From: Cytobacillus eiseniae
GTDB lineage: Bacteria > Bacillota > Bacilli > Bacillales > Cytobacillaceae
Reading direction: 5' to 3'
DNA: 64,000 nucleotides
Assembly (NCBI RefSeq): GCF_017874625.1
Contig: NZ_JAGIKZ010000019.1
Coordinates: forward strand, 1 to 64,000
In this document: in pieces, positions 17,004-26,399 of the stretch
How the letters are laid out: every line of letters starts with the position of its first letter
How positions within the stretch are numbered: position 1 is the first letter of the stretch
Position numbers and translations under genes: made by a program
Notes under the pieces: model-generated
The model's input: only the letters and a program-made list of their open reading frames with translations
What the model was told of the DNA's origin: nothing
Database searches by the model: none

Positions 17004-19643
17004 TTAATGTGAAACAGTAATATTAGCAGGTACAGAAAGCTTATTTCCAGCTGCGTCTACAATATCAAGCGTTGATAATCCTTTTAGCGAAATACCTTGA
17101 GCCAATTCAGTCGCATCAATGCCAGTAATAGTCACTACTACTGTTGTATTAGCAGAGCCAATACCAGCTGATACTTCTTCAATGATACCTTGAGACTTTC
17201 CACCGATTAGGACTTCAAAATCATTTGCAGAACTATCTGTAACAGCTTCAGAGAATGTTAACGTGATTTTATTTGTTGCAGTTAACTCAGCAGATGTTAC
17301 AACAGGTGCTACATTTTCGTTAAGGGTAATTGTATTAATGAAATATGGGTTCATAGTTTTCGTTGAACCTAAAGCTTTTACATTTGTAATGTTAATGTTT
17401 CTAGTTCCAGTAAAACCATTTGAACCTTCTTTTAGGTTTAAGATTGCTACTTGTGTTGTTGAACTTCCAGAAGTTACTGCTGCATTTAATGTTACAGATT
17501 CAACGATTGCACCATCAATTTTGTAATTTTCAGGGTTAATTGCTGATCCACCATCAACAGCTTTATCGAATGTAATTGCAACTTTATTATTGTCAGAGCC
17601 TTGAGCTACATTTGTAACAGCTACAATATCAGTATTTGCTGCAATTCCATCTTCTCCGCGTGTAAATGTTACCTGTACATTATTAGCAGTCACATTAGCT
17701 GCACTTGTAATACCTGTGAAAGAAAGATTTAATTTATAGTTTGCACCCTTAACATCGTTTGCACCTAAGAAAGTAGCAAGATCAACACGAACTATTTTTT
17801 TATCCGTTGCTGATTTATAAGCAACTGTTTTTGGAGCAATATCTCCATCAACTAGAGATGTAGTAACAAAATCTTTTACATAAGAGCCGCTAGTTGCGTC
17901 TACAGTTGGTGTTGATAATACAACATCTTTATCAAATGTAATTTCAAGATATTCTTTTTTATCAGTTGCATCTGTAACTACAGCACTAGTAACCATTTTG
18001 GGTGCTGCTGTCTCTTTAACAAAAGTAATAACTTTGCTTAAGTTTGTACCTACTTCACCACTTAAGTCTGTAAAACTTTCTACAGCTATTGTAGTAGCTC
18101 CATCAAGAACTGAAGATGAAGTTACATTGTAAACTGTTGGATCAGTTGTATCTTGCACAACATCAGAAGTAGTAACTGTAGAACCATTGATTTTCACAAC
18201 TGGTTTAGCAAATAATTGCTCAGAAAATTTAAGTGCAAATGTTTTTGCACCAGTTTGTGTGATAGTTGATACAGTTGGAGCAACTCCATCTTTATCACCT
18301 TTAACTAACGAAACTGTTGCTGGGTTTGGAGACATTAAGTTTCCAGCTTGGTCTTGTGCACCAATAAATGTTGCAATTACTTCTTTATTTACAGCAATTC
18401 CAGCACCTAGAGTAAATGTAACTTCTTTAGAACCTGGAGTAAAGTCGTTTGTTACGTTTGATGTTGCAACAGTTGTACCATCAGCTAACTTGTAGCTTAC
18501 TGTACCTAATGATTTAATTGGCTCAGAGAAGATAACTTTTACAGAATTAGCAGATACTCTAGTTGTAGAGATAATTGAAGGTGCCGTTGCATCTGCTTCA
18601 AAAGTAGACATTTTTGCATATTTAGGGAATGTTTTACCTTCTTTTGTTAATACATTATCAACAACTACATCATAACGTTTTGAAAGTGGATTTTCAGCAG
18701 TTACTATAAGTGTTTTTCCATCTTCGCTAAGTGTTCCAGATAAAGCTCCCGGAGCAATTATGTCTAATGAAGTTAAAGATACTGTGTTAGCTTTGAATGC
18801 ACCATCTTTTCCATTTGTAAATAAAGATGCTGGATCCACTACTTTGTTAAATTTAATTTCTACTTGTGTCGCATTAATAGAGCTTACAGACTTCACTTCT
18901 GGAGTCATTTGAGCTTCTAACTCAGTCACAGTCTTAACTAAAGCAGCCTTCATAGTTTCATTCTTAACATCTTTCATATACTTAGCAGCTTCTGTTAAGT
19001 GCTTGTCAGCTGTTGCAGTATCGTCAGCAGCAATTGCTTTTGCAGCTAGGTCTAATTCGATTTTTGCAGATACTTCGTATTTTACGCTATCACGTACTGT
19101 TTCAGCAGACTTCTTGTAGTTGTCGCGGATTTCGTCACGTGTAGATTGTCCGTATACGCGGTCTAAAAGGATTGCTTGCTTACGGATTTCAGTTGAAAGT
19201 GCATGGTATGCAGCTTCTGTGTTGTCATCGATAAGATTTTTTTCGATTTGTGCTTCAAGAGCCTCTTTCTTAACATTGATTTTTTCACCAGCAGTGATTG
19301 CATCGATGTAAGACATTGCACGGTTGATGTGAAGAGTTACGTTTTGCTCGATGTCAGCAAGGTATCCAGCTTTTTCTGCAGCTGATAATTTGTTGATTGC
19401 AGCTACTGCAGCGTCACGAGTATCTTTCGCAGCATTGTATTGTGCCCATGGACGAGTTGTTCCGTCAGCAGAACCTTCAGTTGAGATCGCCCATTTTAAT
19501 ACTGTACCAGCATCTTTAGCTTTTTTTACTAAAGATTGTACGTCGTTTGCAGCAGCGTCTGCACCTGCAGGTGATGTTGCTACGAATGCTGATGCAGCGA
19601 TTGCTGTTGCACCTAATACTTTAATTGCTTTCTTTTTATCCAA
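17004..19643 (-). CDS. SbsC-type S-layer protein 1
   Basis: Secreted surface protein of 879 residues. A signal peptide (MDKKKAIKVLGATAIAASAF to about residue 32) precedes an all-helical domain of roughly 220 residues like the N-terminal part of SbsC, which in Geobacillus binds secondary cell wall polymer. Diagnostic stretches are AGTVLKWAISTEGSADGTTR and LLDRVYGQSTRDEIR. The rest is about six Ig-like (Big_5/SLAP-type) domains, each with a strand pattern such as VKVIFSEPI or ITLTFSEAV. There are no SLH repeats. The start is TTG, eight bases after AGGGGG, unusual for a gene expected to be very strongly expressed. Codons are strongly biased to A- and T-ending forms. Its place directly before the glycan operon makes it the likely glycoprotein acceptor. 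Confidence 0.88.
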   Translation of the reverse strand: MDKKKAIKVLGATAIAASAFVATSPAGADAAANDVQSLVKKAKDAGTVLKWAISTEGSADGTTRPWAQYNAAKDTRDAAVAAINKLSAAEKAGYLADIEQNVTLHINRAMSYIDAITAGEKINVKKEALEAQIEKNLIDDNTEAAYHALSTEIRKQAILLDRVYGQSTRDEIRDNYKKSAETVRDSVKYEVSAKIELDLAAKAIAADDTATADKHLTEAAKYMKDVKNETMKAALVKTVTELEAQMTPEVKSVSSINATQVEIKFNKVVDPASLFTNGKDGAFKANTVSLTSLDIIAPGALSGTLSEDGKTLIVTAENPLSKRYDVVVDNVLTKEGKTFPKYAKMSTFEADATAPSIISTTRVSANSVKVIFSEPIKSLGTVSYKLADGTTVATSNVTNDFTPGSKEVTFTLGAGIAVNKEVIATFIGAQDQAGNLMSPNPATVSLVKGDKDGVAPTVSTITQTGAKTFALKFSEQLFAKPVVKINGSTVTTSDVVQDTTDPTVYNVTSSSVLDGATTIAVESFTDLSGEVGTNLSKVITFVKETAAPKMVTSAVVTDATDKKEYLEITFDKDVVLSTPTVDATSGSYVKDFVTTSLVDGDIAPKTVAYKSATDKKIVRVDLATFLGANDVKGANYKLNLSFTGITSAANVTANNVQVTFTRGEDGIAANTDIVAVTNVAQGSDNNKVAITFDKAVDGGSAINPENYKIDGAIVESVTLNAAVTSGSSTTQVAILNLKEGSNGFTGTRNINITNVKALGSTKTMNPYFINTITLNENVAPVVTSAELTATNKITLTFSEAVTDSSANDFEVLIGGKSQGIIEEVSAGIGSANTTVVVTITGIDATELAQGISLKGLSTLDIVDAAGNKLSVPANITVSH

Positions 19644-19740
19644 TGTAAAATCCCCCTAGAGAATGTTTTATATGATTGCTATTTTCAAAGAATGTTAGGC
19701 AATTGTCATTTCCTTACCGCCTCAACGTTTATAATCATAA

Positions 19741-19768
19741 ATCATATTTCATTCCAGTTAAATGCCAA
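19741..19768 (-). promoter_or_regulatory. Probable sigma-A promoter of S-layer gene 1
   Basis: Minus-strand TTGGCA (19768-19763) and TATGAT (19746-19741) are 16 bases apart. The start codon lies about 100 bases downstream, leaving a long untranslated leader as is common for S-layer mRNAs. Confidence 0.5.
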
Positions 19769-19850
19769 ATTATTTCCTGCAATCTAGCAAAAATGGCTAT
19801 ACAGGAAAAGTATTCAAGTAGATTTTTAGTTTCTTCTATTAATATAGGCA

Positions 19851-19881
19851 AAAAAATCAACCTAATGGAATAGGTTGATTT
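19851..19881 (-). terminator. Terminator of the propeller gene
   Basis: AATCAACCTA pairs with TAGGTTGATT around a short loop; on the minus strand it is followed by seven T residues, right after the stop at 19889. Confidence 0.85.
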
Positions 19882-19888
19882 CGACTTT

Positions 19889-21985
19889 TTACTTCTTTTC
19901 CTCTTCTTCTACTGGGAATGTATACTTCCACAAATCTGCTTCATTACGATAATAAAGATTTCCTTCCGAATCCTGTGCAATGTCATTTGCACCTTCTTTT
20001 ACAAGAATCTCTACATCTAAAGTCTTCGGATCAGCTTTAAACAATCTTCCTTCTACAGTTCCGTAAATGTTTCCATCGATTCCTTCAATAATTTTCGCGT
20101 TACGGAAACGGCCAGAAATTAATTCTAAGATTTGCTTCGTTTTAATTTCCTTCGTTTCAGGATGATAAGAAACGAGCGTGCCATCTGCCATCGCCCAAAT
20201 GGTGCCATTCTTATCAGCAATGATGCTCGTAATCATACTTGCTTCAATCGGTAAATGAATGTATTCCTTCTCTTCTGGCCAATCAGGTCTGAAGCGGAAG
20301 AATCTTGCTCCACGTTCATTGACTTGATAGTTTGCATGGATGGATGTACCGCCATAAATAAATTCCTTATGGTGCAAGAATGATACAAGACTTTGATTGT
20401 AAATATAATTTTCATAGATCTCTTGTTTGTTTTCTTTTAAATCATAAATCGCTAATGCGCCCCCGCCAACGCTTGTTTCTGGATAGGTGCCAACAAACAC
20501 CTTGTCAAGCTTTGGAACAGCTGTGATTGCTGTTGAACGGGATTGGCCGAATTCCCCAAGTCTCATAATTTCCCTTGGATTCATCAGTCCCCATGGCTTC
20601 GTTAAATCAAGCTCTAATACTCTCGCATTTGGATAAGCACCGATATAAAGCTTATCGCCCATGATTGTCATGGATTCAATTTGACTAATATTCTGGTGCA
20701 GAATTGATTGATTTGTTTTTGGGTTGTAAATGGCCAACCCGCCAGACATATAACCATTCACAAAAATATTTTCTCGCTTCTCATCATGAATCATCGTATA
20801 CAGAGTGACTGGTTGTGGCGGCAATTCCATTAATGTTATTTCGTAATAGCCTGTTTCTAAATTATACTTCAACACATTCCCCGCATTATCGATTAAACCA
20901 ACTAACGTATAGCCAGGATAGTTCGGGTCATTTAATTCAACAAACTCAAGATTAAGCAATTCTGTTCCTTTTAGTAAAGGAATATATAAATTAGTATGTT
21001 CTTTCGTCAAAAGGTCATACTTATAAAGACTATTTTCTTTTGAATAATAGATCGCATCTTCTGTAGGCGAAATGAGTGATACCGTCCGAGAATTTAATTC
21101 AATCTCATCGGTCATTTCTAACGTTTCTTTATCGAAAACAACTAAACGATTGGATGGTTCCATTCGAGCAAAGATTTGATTATCGATAAATTTAATATCA
21201 CGTACATACTTATCATCTTTGTATTCATTTGGAAGAAACGCAGTTTTCTTCTTCGTATTTAAATCAAATTTAACTAAATCAGCCTTTGAGCCCACTCCAA
21301 CAAATAAGGCATTTGTTTCTTCATCATAGGCAAGAGATTTAGCGAATTCCTTTTTGTATAAGACTTGACCGAAATTCTCCAATTCTTCTGCAAATGAATC
21401 ATACAAGAACACAGAGCCGCCATATGCAGTAGAACCAAATACCATGCCATTAACAGCATCTAAATCTTGAATCGCTGTATCCTTAGGAAGAGTCAGCATA
21501 TTCCCATGGTCAAGAAACACATCTGTATTTGGATTATAGCTATACACATGACCATCCGTCGTGCCGCCAACCCAAACTGTTCCATCCTCATCTACATCTA
21601 AGCCCCAAGCACTCGTTGAATGGGACAATGTATACGTATGTATTAATTCATTCGTATTCAAATCCACAATGGCCAATGCAGATGGTGTCCCATGCATAAC
21701 AAAGTACATGTATGGATTTCCATCCTCGTCCGATCCAGCAGCAGCCGTTAATGCTGATGTCTGATACACCTGTGGTCCAACTAAGCTAATATTCTCGTTC
21801 ACTTCTTCAATTATTTCTACTTCATCTTCATTTACAATCGTTTCTGGTGATTCTTGATCCTCAATAAACTCAAGATCCTCTGGTTCTAGACTTGCTTGAT
21901 TGTCCCCTTCCGCAAAAACACCTGGCTGCCCAAGCGATAAGAATAGCGGGAAGATTATTACTAGCATAAGTATCTTTCTCTTCAT
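19889..21985 (-). CDS. Secreted beta-propeller protein of unknown function
   Basis: A 698-residue exported protein. After the signal peptide (IILMLVIIFPLFLSLG-like core, cut near residue 26) there is an acidic spacer and then repeated beta-propeller blades. Repeating features are aspartate-rich turns such as VDEDGTVWVGGTTDG, YNPNTDVFLDHG, IYNPKTNQSI and IADKNGTIWAMADGTLV, the style of SMP-30/YncE/PQQ-like propellers. No catalytic motif is evident and the C terminus is a short acidic-basic tail. It lies between, and is divergent from, the second S-layer gene, and reads in the same direction as the first. A surface-binding or ligand-sensing role connected with the S-layer is possible but unproven. 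Confidence 0.7.
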   Translation of the reverse strand: MKRKILMLVIIFPLFLSLGQPGVFAEGDNQASLEPEDLEFIEDQESPETIVNEDEVEIIEEVNENISLVGPQVYQTSALTAAAGSDEDGNPYMYFVMHGTPSALAIVDLNTNELIHTYTLSHSTSAWGLDVDEDGTVWVGGTTDGHVYSYNPNTDVFLDHGNMLTLPKDTAIQDLDAVNGMVFGSTAYGGSVFLYDSFAEELENFGQVLYKKEFAKSLAYDEETNALFVGVGSKADLVKFDLNTKKKTAFLPNEYKDDKYVRDIKFIDNQIFARMEPSNRLVVFDKETLEMTDEIELNSRTVSLISPTEDAIYYSKENSLYKYDLLTKEHTNLYIPLLKGTELLNLEFVELNDPNYPGYTLVGLIDNAGNVLKYNLETGYYEITLMELPPQPVTLYTMIHDEKRENIFVNGYMSGGLAIYNPKTNQSILHQNISQIESMTIMGDKLYIGAYPNARVLELDLTKPWGLMNPREIMRLGEFGQSRSTAITAVPKLDKVFVGTYPETSVGGGALAIYDLKENKQEIYENYIYNQSLVSFLHHKEFIYGGTSIHANYQVNERGARFFRFRPDWPEEKEYIHLPIEASMITSIIADKNGTIWAMADGTLVSYHPETKEIKTKQILELISGRFRNAKIIEGIDGNIYGTVEGRLFKADPKTLDVEILVKEGANDIAQDSEGNLYYRNEADLWKYTFPVEEEEKK

Positions 21986-22008
21986 CCAATCTTCTCCCTT
22001 CTGCTCTT

Positions 22009-22014
22009 ATTATA
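22009..22014 (-). promoter_or_regulatory. Extended -10 of the propeller gene
   Basis: Minus strand TGCTATAAT: a consensus TATAAT preceded by TGn, 24 bases before the start codon. No good -35 hexamer was found. Confidence 0.4.
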
Positions 22015-22180
22015 GCAAAATATGTGTGCAAAGGTAGGTTTTCCCTTGCTATGAAGCTAGGTATATTGTCATGATGTCAATCGATCAATTCATTTAGAAG
22101 ATGACATCCTACTCTATTATCTCTTACAATAGGAATATGTTAGTTTTATTACCACAAATTTCATGTTAGGGGATACTAGT

Positions 22181-24736
22181 ATGAGTAAAAAAAGAGCTTT
22201 AAAGATTTTAAGCGCTACTGCCATTGCGGCCTCAACCTTCGCTGCTGCTTCACCGATTGATGCAGCTTCTGTCAGCCAAGCAGAAAAACTTGTAAAAACA
22301 GCAATAGATGCTGGTACAGTATTAAAATGGGCCATATCAATTGAAGGTTCAGCAGATGGAAAGACTCGGCCTTGGGCAGCTTATAATGCAGCTAAAACTG
22401 CATACGACTTAGCTTTCAAAGCTGTCAACACATTACCTGCTGCACAGAAGAACAAATTTTTAGCAGAGCTTGACCAAGAAGTAAAACTGCACATCACACG
22501 TACAATGTATTATATTGATGCGATCACAGCAGGAGAGAAAATCAAAGAAAAGCAACAAGCATTAGCCTACCAACAGGATCTGAACCTGATCAATGATACG
22601 ACAGAAAAGGCCTACCACGAGCTTTCAAATGAAATCCGTAAGCAGGCTATTCTGTTAGACCGAGTATATGGGAAAACAACGCGTGACCTCATCCGTTCCC
22701 ATTACAAGCAATCCGCTGAAAAGGTTCGGGATGTTTCCAAATATCCTGTTACAGTGAAGATGGAAATCGACTTAGCACAGAAGGCATTAGCTGATAAAGA
22801 CACAGTCAAAGCAAATAAGCATCTTCAAGAGGCACAAAGCTATTTGAAATATATCGATAATGCCAGCATCAAAAAGTTTCTAACCGATCGTTTAAATACA
22901 ATCGAAACATCTTTTGTTCCTAAAGTAGAAAATATAAGTGCAGCAGAACCGAAGCGAATACGAGTGGCATTTAATAAAGCCATGCTATCTGGCTATGGCA
23001 CAAATGGAGCAGAAAACACAGCTAACTATTCTGTCTCAGGAAGATCGATCAAAAATGTGACGCTGACAAATGACAAAAAAACAGCCATCATTGAACTATA
23101 TGATTCGCTCTATACAAATTCGTCCTACACAGTCACGTTAAAGAAGAATATTCAATCGGCCAACTATGAGTCACTAGGCACAGCTGATTATGCTTCTTCA
23201 TTCACTTTTTCAGATAAGCAAAAGCCAACAGTTTTTACAGTTTCCACACTAATAAACGGCAATGTGGAAATCAAATTCTCTGAGATTATTGATGCGGATT
23301 CATCTTTAACGATCACAATGGATGGAAAGGCAGTAAAAACGAACACAGTGACTAGTGATACAGATACAGTCATTATCCCTAAATCTGAGCTCGATCGAAT
23401 TAGCCTCCGAAAGGGAAAATCCTATTCCATTGTTGTATCTGGTGCGAAGGATGTAGTTGTTTATACACCAAACACGATGGACACTTATCGCAGCAACTTT
23501 ATGTATAATCCAGCAGCCGATACCGCTGCACCAGGAATGAGATCTTTACAAGTCAAAGATGAAAAAACATTGACGATCGAGTTCACTGAAACATTAGATG
23601 CATTTACTGCAGCTAATCTTGTGATTACGAAAGGCAACACAACGATCAGACCATCCGCTGTAAAAGATGTCTCAAATGGGCAGAAAACCAAGTTTGATAT
23701 TGAGCTTCCTACTAGCCTTTATGGAACGAATGAAAATGCCGTTTGGTTAAATGTGCAGGTAAAAGCATACAAAGATCTTGATAATAATACGGGATCTACG
23801 ATTGATCGCTCTGTCAGCCTTGCGAAAGATTTGAATCCGCCGCAATTTGTCAGCTCAAGCTTTGATATTCAGAAAAACGAAATCCAGTTCACCTTTAATA
23901 AACCATTGAAAGCTGGATCTCCTGTCGTTAATCAAATCACGATTTATGATTCTAACGACAAATTAATTAAGCCTACAGTGAAATCAAACGTAAACAATAA
24001 GCTAATTATCGACGCAAGAAATTTACCAGATGACGTCTATCTTATTTCTGTAGCAGAGGGTGCAGTGAAGGATAACACCCTTTCACAAAATGATAATCGC
24101 GCGTTTACGACTTCCGTTACGAAAAAATCAGATGTGGTTAAACCGCAAGTTACATTTGCTTATTCTAATATGAACGGGCAATTCAAGGCGCTATTCAGTG
24201 AGCCTGTAACCGAACAAACAGCCACTTCACTTGCTAGCTATACGTATGATGGTCAAACCTTACCTGCGGGTACAACATTCTCTATGAGCGATGATAAAAA
24301 ACTAGTCACAATCACATTGCCTGAAGGTACAATTAAATCAACTAAAGATTACACACTAACAGCTCGAGGAATAATGGATCTTTCAAATAATGTGATGAAT
24401 CCTTATTCTATTAAAGTTCCACTAATAGACAATACAAAGCCTGAATTAACAAATGCTGTCCTTGTTGCAAGCAATAAGATCCAACTAACATTCTCTGAAA
24501 GTATTTATATACCTATACCTAGTAACGAAAAGGAAAACTTTACAATCACAATAGGTGGAACCCCATTGAATATTGATCTTTATGATGTTGAAACTAGTCC
24601 AAGACAAAATGAACTATTTATCACTTCCGATGCATTCTCAACAACTGGAATTATCATTAAAACAACTACTTCAGCTACAATTAGTGATGCATCCAAAAAT
24701 ACGTTAAAAGCGGGAACTATAAAGGAAATAAAATAA
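22181..24736 (+). CDS. SbsC-type S-layer protein 2
   Basis: Exported protein of 851 residues, paralogous to the one at 17.0-19.6 kb. Signal peptide ALKILSATAIAASTFAAASP, then the helical SbsC-like N-terminal domain with AGTVLKWAISIEGSADGKTR and LLDRVYGKTTRDLIRSHYKQ, then several Ig-like domains (IRVAFNKAM, VEIKFSEII, LTIEFTETL, IQLTFSESI). There is no SLH domain. The ATG at 22181 lies after GTTAGGGGA; an in-frame ATG 18 bases earlier overlaps that site and is rejected. Codon choice is less biased than in S-layer gene 1, so it is probably less expressed. It may be an alternative S-layer subunit or a minor wall protein. Confidence 0.85.
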   Translation: MSKKRALKILSATAIAASTFAAASPIDAASVSQAEKLVKTAIDAGTVLKWAISIEGSADGKTRPWAAYNAAKTAYDLAFKAVNTLPAAQKNKFLAELDQEVKLHITRTMYYIDAITAGEKIKEKQQALAYQQDLNLINDTTEKAYHELSNEIRKQAILLDRVYGKTTRDLIRSHYKQSAEKVRDVSKYPVTVKMEIDLAQKALADKDTVKANKHLQEAQSYLKYIDNASIKKFLTDRLNTIETSFVPKVENISAAEPKRIRVAFNKAMLSGYGTNGAENTANYSVSGRSIKNVTLTNDKKTAIIELYDSLYTNSSYTVTLKKNIQSANYESLGTADYASSFTFSDKQKPTVFTVSTLINGNVEIKFSEIIDADSSLTITMDGKAVKTNTVTSDTDTVIIPKSELDRISLRKGKSYSIVVSGAKDVVVYTPNTMDTYRSNFMYNPAADTAAPGMRSLQVKDEKTLTIEFTETLDAFTAANLVITKGNTTIRPSAVKDVSNGQKTKFDIELPTSLYGTNENAVWLNVQVKAYKDLDNNTGSTIDRSVSLAKDLNPPQFVSSSFDIQKNEIQFTFNKPLKAGSPVVNQITIYDSNDKLIKPTVKSNVNNKLIIDARNLPDDVYLISVAEGAVKDNTLSQNDNRAFTTSVTKKSDVVKPQVTFAYSNMNGQFKALFSEPVTEQTATSLASYTYDGQTLPAGTTFSMSDDKKLVTITLPEGTIKSTKDYTLTARGIMDLSNNVMNPYSIKVPLIDNTKPELTNAVLVASNKIQLTFSESIYIPIPSNEKENFTITIGGTPLNIDLYDVETSPRQNELFITSDAFSTTGIIIKTTTSATISDASKNTLKAGTIKEIK

Positions 24737-24751
24737 TAAAACTGAAAAGGA

Positions 24752-24824
24752 AGAAGCACGGGGACGGTTCTCCTGCTTCCTTCAACATCTCACTAGGAAG
24801 CACAAGAACCGCCCCCAAGCTTCC
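24752..24824. repeat. REPIN: inverted pair of the 29-bp palindrome
   Basis: Unit in orientation B (AGAAGCACGGGG then ACGGTTCTCCTGCTTCC) at 24752-24780, then the inverted unit A at 24796-24824. It follows directly after the stop of S-layer gene 2. See the RAYT entry for the family. Confidence 0.85.
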
Positions 24825-24849
24825 ACCAAGCTTCCATAAGCTTCAAAAT

Positions 24850-24884
24850 GAAGAAAGCCCTCCCAAATAGGAAGGGCTTTCTTC
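24850..24884. terminator. Bidirectional terminator
   Basis: GAAGAAAGCCCT pairs with AGGGCTTTCTTC across a short loop. It lies between two converging genes (stops at 24736 and 24895) and can serve both. Confidence 0.75.
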
Positions 24885-24894
24885 ATTCCACCTT

Positions 24895-25611
24895 TTACAA
24901 TTTCTTTTCCAACTCCTCAATCCTCTGTGCTAAAGGCACGAGACATGCCCATACATAGAACTGATTGGCTTCACGAAAAGGATTCTTTCCATCTGTAATG
25001 CCTAAACGAATGGCTTCCTGTCTAACCTTTTCCTGTGCTGCTGTTAATTTTTGTTCTGCCACAGTGGAGCCTCCTTTTTTCTTTAATCGAAATGCTTCAA
25101 CTACACCGTTCACATGACCTTGAGCTATTCTAGTTATATAAGCATCCTGCTTTAGCTTATTTGCATCTGCTTGAGTGTCAATAAACCCATTTTCTGTGAG
25201 GATCGCTGGCATGTTGGATTCCCTTACCATATGGAAATTCGCCCGCTTTTTCCCACGATCTGTGAAATCCAATTGCTTCACAATTTCTGGATGGATGATA
25301 TTCTGGAAATTAACAGAGGCTTTGCTGGCATTCGTATGAATATAGCTTTCAAATCCAGTTCCTCCACCTGCATTAATATGGACGGAAATGAGATAATCTG
25401 CCCCCCAAGCATTAGCCATATCTGTACGCTGTTTGAGTGATAATGTTTTGTCTGTATCGCGGCTTAATCTCACTTCTGTATTTTCATATTGCAAAAGAAA
25501 ATCGCGTATTTTTTTCGCGATGGCCAATGTTAGATTTTTCTCCTGTAATCCATTCGCGACAGCACCAACATCTGTCCCCCCATGCCCTGGGTCAATAAAG
25601 AATTTAGCCAA
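24895..25611 (-). CDS. N-acetylmuramoyl-L-alanine amidase (Amidase_3)
   Basis: Zinc amidase that cuts the amide between muramic acid and the stem peptide of peptidoglycan. The catalytic domain (residues 1-175) starts at once with FFIDPGHGGTDVGAVANG (zinc histidine), then the glutamate in LQEKNLTLAIA, ISVHINAGGGTGFESYIH and the catalytic glutamate in MPAILTENGFID. There is no signal peptide, as in CwlC-type mother-cell amidases and phage endolysins. The tail (EKVRQEAIRLGITDGKNPFR) resembles short C-terminal modules of phage-type lysins. Start TTG at 25611 after AGGAGGG. No phage genes surround it, so a sporulation-lysis or cell-wall-turnover role is plausible. Confidence 0.88.
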   Translation of the reverse strand: MAKFFIDPGHGGTDVGAVANGLQEKNLTLAIAKKIRDFLLQYENTEVRLSRDTDKTLSLKQRTDMANAWGADYLISVHINAGGGTGFESYIHTNASKASVNFQNIIHPEIVKQLDFTDRGKKRANFHMVRESNMPAILTENGFIDTQADANKLKQDAYITRIAQGHVNGVVEAFRLKKKGGSTVAEQKLTAAQEKVRQEAIRLGITDGKNPFREANQFYVWACLVPLAQRIEELEKKL

Positions 25612-25689
25612 GATTGTCCCTCCTGTCTAATTGGATTTTTAAGAATATCTCTTCTTATTCTATGAAAAAATCATCTTTTATGTTTGTAC

Positions 25690-26271
25690 TTATTCATTAT
25701 TTCTTTTTTGAGGACATTCATCATTCAAACAATTGAAATTGTATTTTCCGTTTTCCTCTTTAATAATTGGCTTTTCCATTTTAGGTTCTAACCTTATTTC
25801 CATTGTTTTTTCACCATTTTTTTTAATCATATCGAGGAATCTTCTAGCTCGGTCAACTTTATTGGAAAAGGAGAGAGACCCTTTCTCAACGGTAATCGTG
25901 TGTTCGTTACTTAACTTCACATCTGTGTTCCCTTTATTGTCTTTTATTCCAAAAATGTGCTTAGGATTAAAATAGATACACTCAGCTCTCTTTGTAGAAA
26001 TAGTCGGAAACACGCAAACTCCCTGTTGTGAATTCACAATAATTGGGTACATGCACTTTTTTCCAAGGAGAAAACGTGCCGAATTGATCGCTCCCTTTAA
26101 ATCAGACCCTGTGTGTTTAATCGAATAATCCAATAATTGCAAAGGTGTCATTGTTACAAGAAATGTCCGATTGCTTTCAACAACTCTTGTATACAGGTTT
26201 CCAAATGTATGATACTCACCTAAAAATAAAATTGTTTTGTGATAAATAATATAATGATTAAAAATTGTCAT
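25690..26271 (-). CDS. comK: ComK-family competence transcription factor
   Basis: Master activator of DNA uptake genes; it binds pairs of AT-boxes (AAAA-N5-TTTT). The match to Bacillus ComK runs along most of the 193 residues: RTFLVTMTPLQLLDYSIKHT corresponds to FYVNMKPLQIVDRSCRFF in B. subtilis, PIIVNSQQGVCVFPTIS to the PIMVDPSNQIFLFPTLS segment, and KRAECIYFNPKHI to the CGWI segment. The ATG at 26271 is ten bases after AAAGGAG; the frame is open further upstream but without a ribosome-binding site. The C-terminal tail (FNCLNDECPQKRNNE) is unlike B. subtilis ComK. A putative target site lies upstream of ssbB at 54.8 kb. Confidence 0.85.
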   Translation of the reverse strand: MTIFNHYIIYHKTILFLGEYHTFGNLYTRVVESNRTFLVTMTPLQLLDYSIKHTGSDLKGAINSARFLLGKKCMYPIIVNSQQGVCVFPTISTKRAECIYFNPKHIFGIKDNKGNTDVKLSNEHTITVEKGSLSFSNKVDRARRFLDMIKKNGEKTMEIRLEPKMEKPIIKEENGKYNFNCLNDECPQKRNNE

Positions 26272-26356
26272 GACTAGCATTCTCCTTTGTAAAAATTTTT
26301 CTATTGAAAATTTTCCAAAAAGGGATATACTAACATAGTTGGTATATCCAACACCC

Positions 26357-26399
26357 AAGCCAAGAGCATCGTCTTCCAGGATCATTATGCTCTTGGCTT
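26357..26399. promoter_or_regulatory. Hairpin upstream of comK
   Basis: AAGCCAAGAGCAT (26357-26369) pairs exactly with ATGCTCTTGGCTT (26387-26399) around a 17-base loop. On the plus strand T-rich sequence follows, so it could be a terminator there. On the minus strand it would lie in the comK leader, about 85 bases before the start. Its role is unknown. Confidence 0.5.

Noticed and set aside
26280-26320. ComK AT-box directly before the comK ribosome site
   Set aside because: The A and T runs are separated by the wrong number of bases for AAAA-N5-TTTT, and the place is too close to the start codon.
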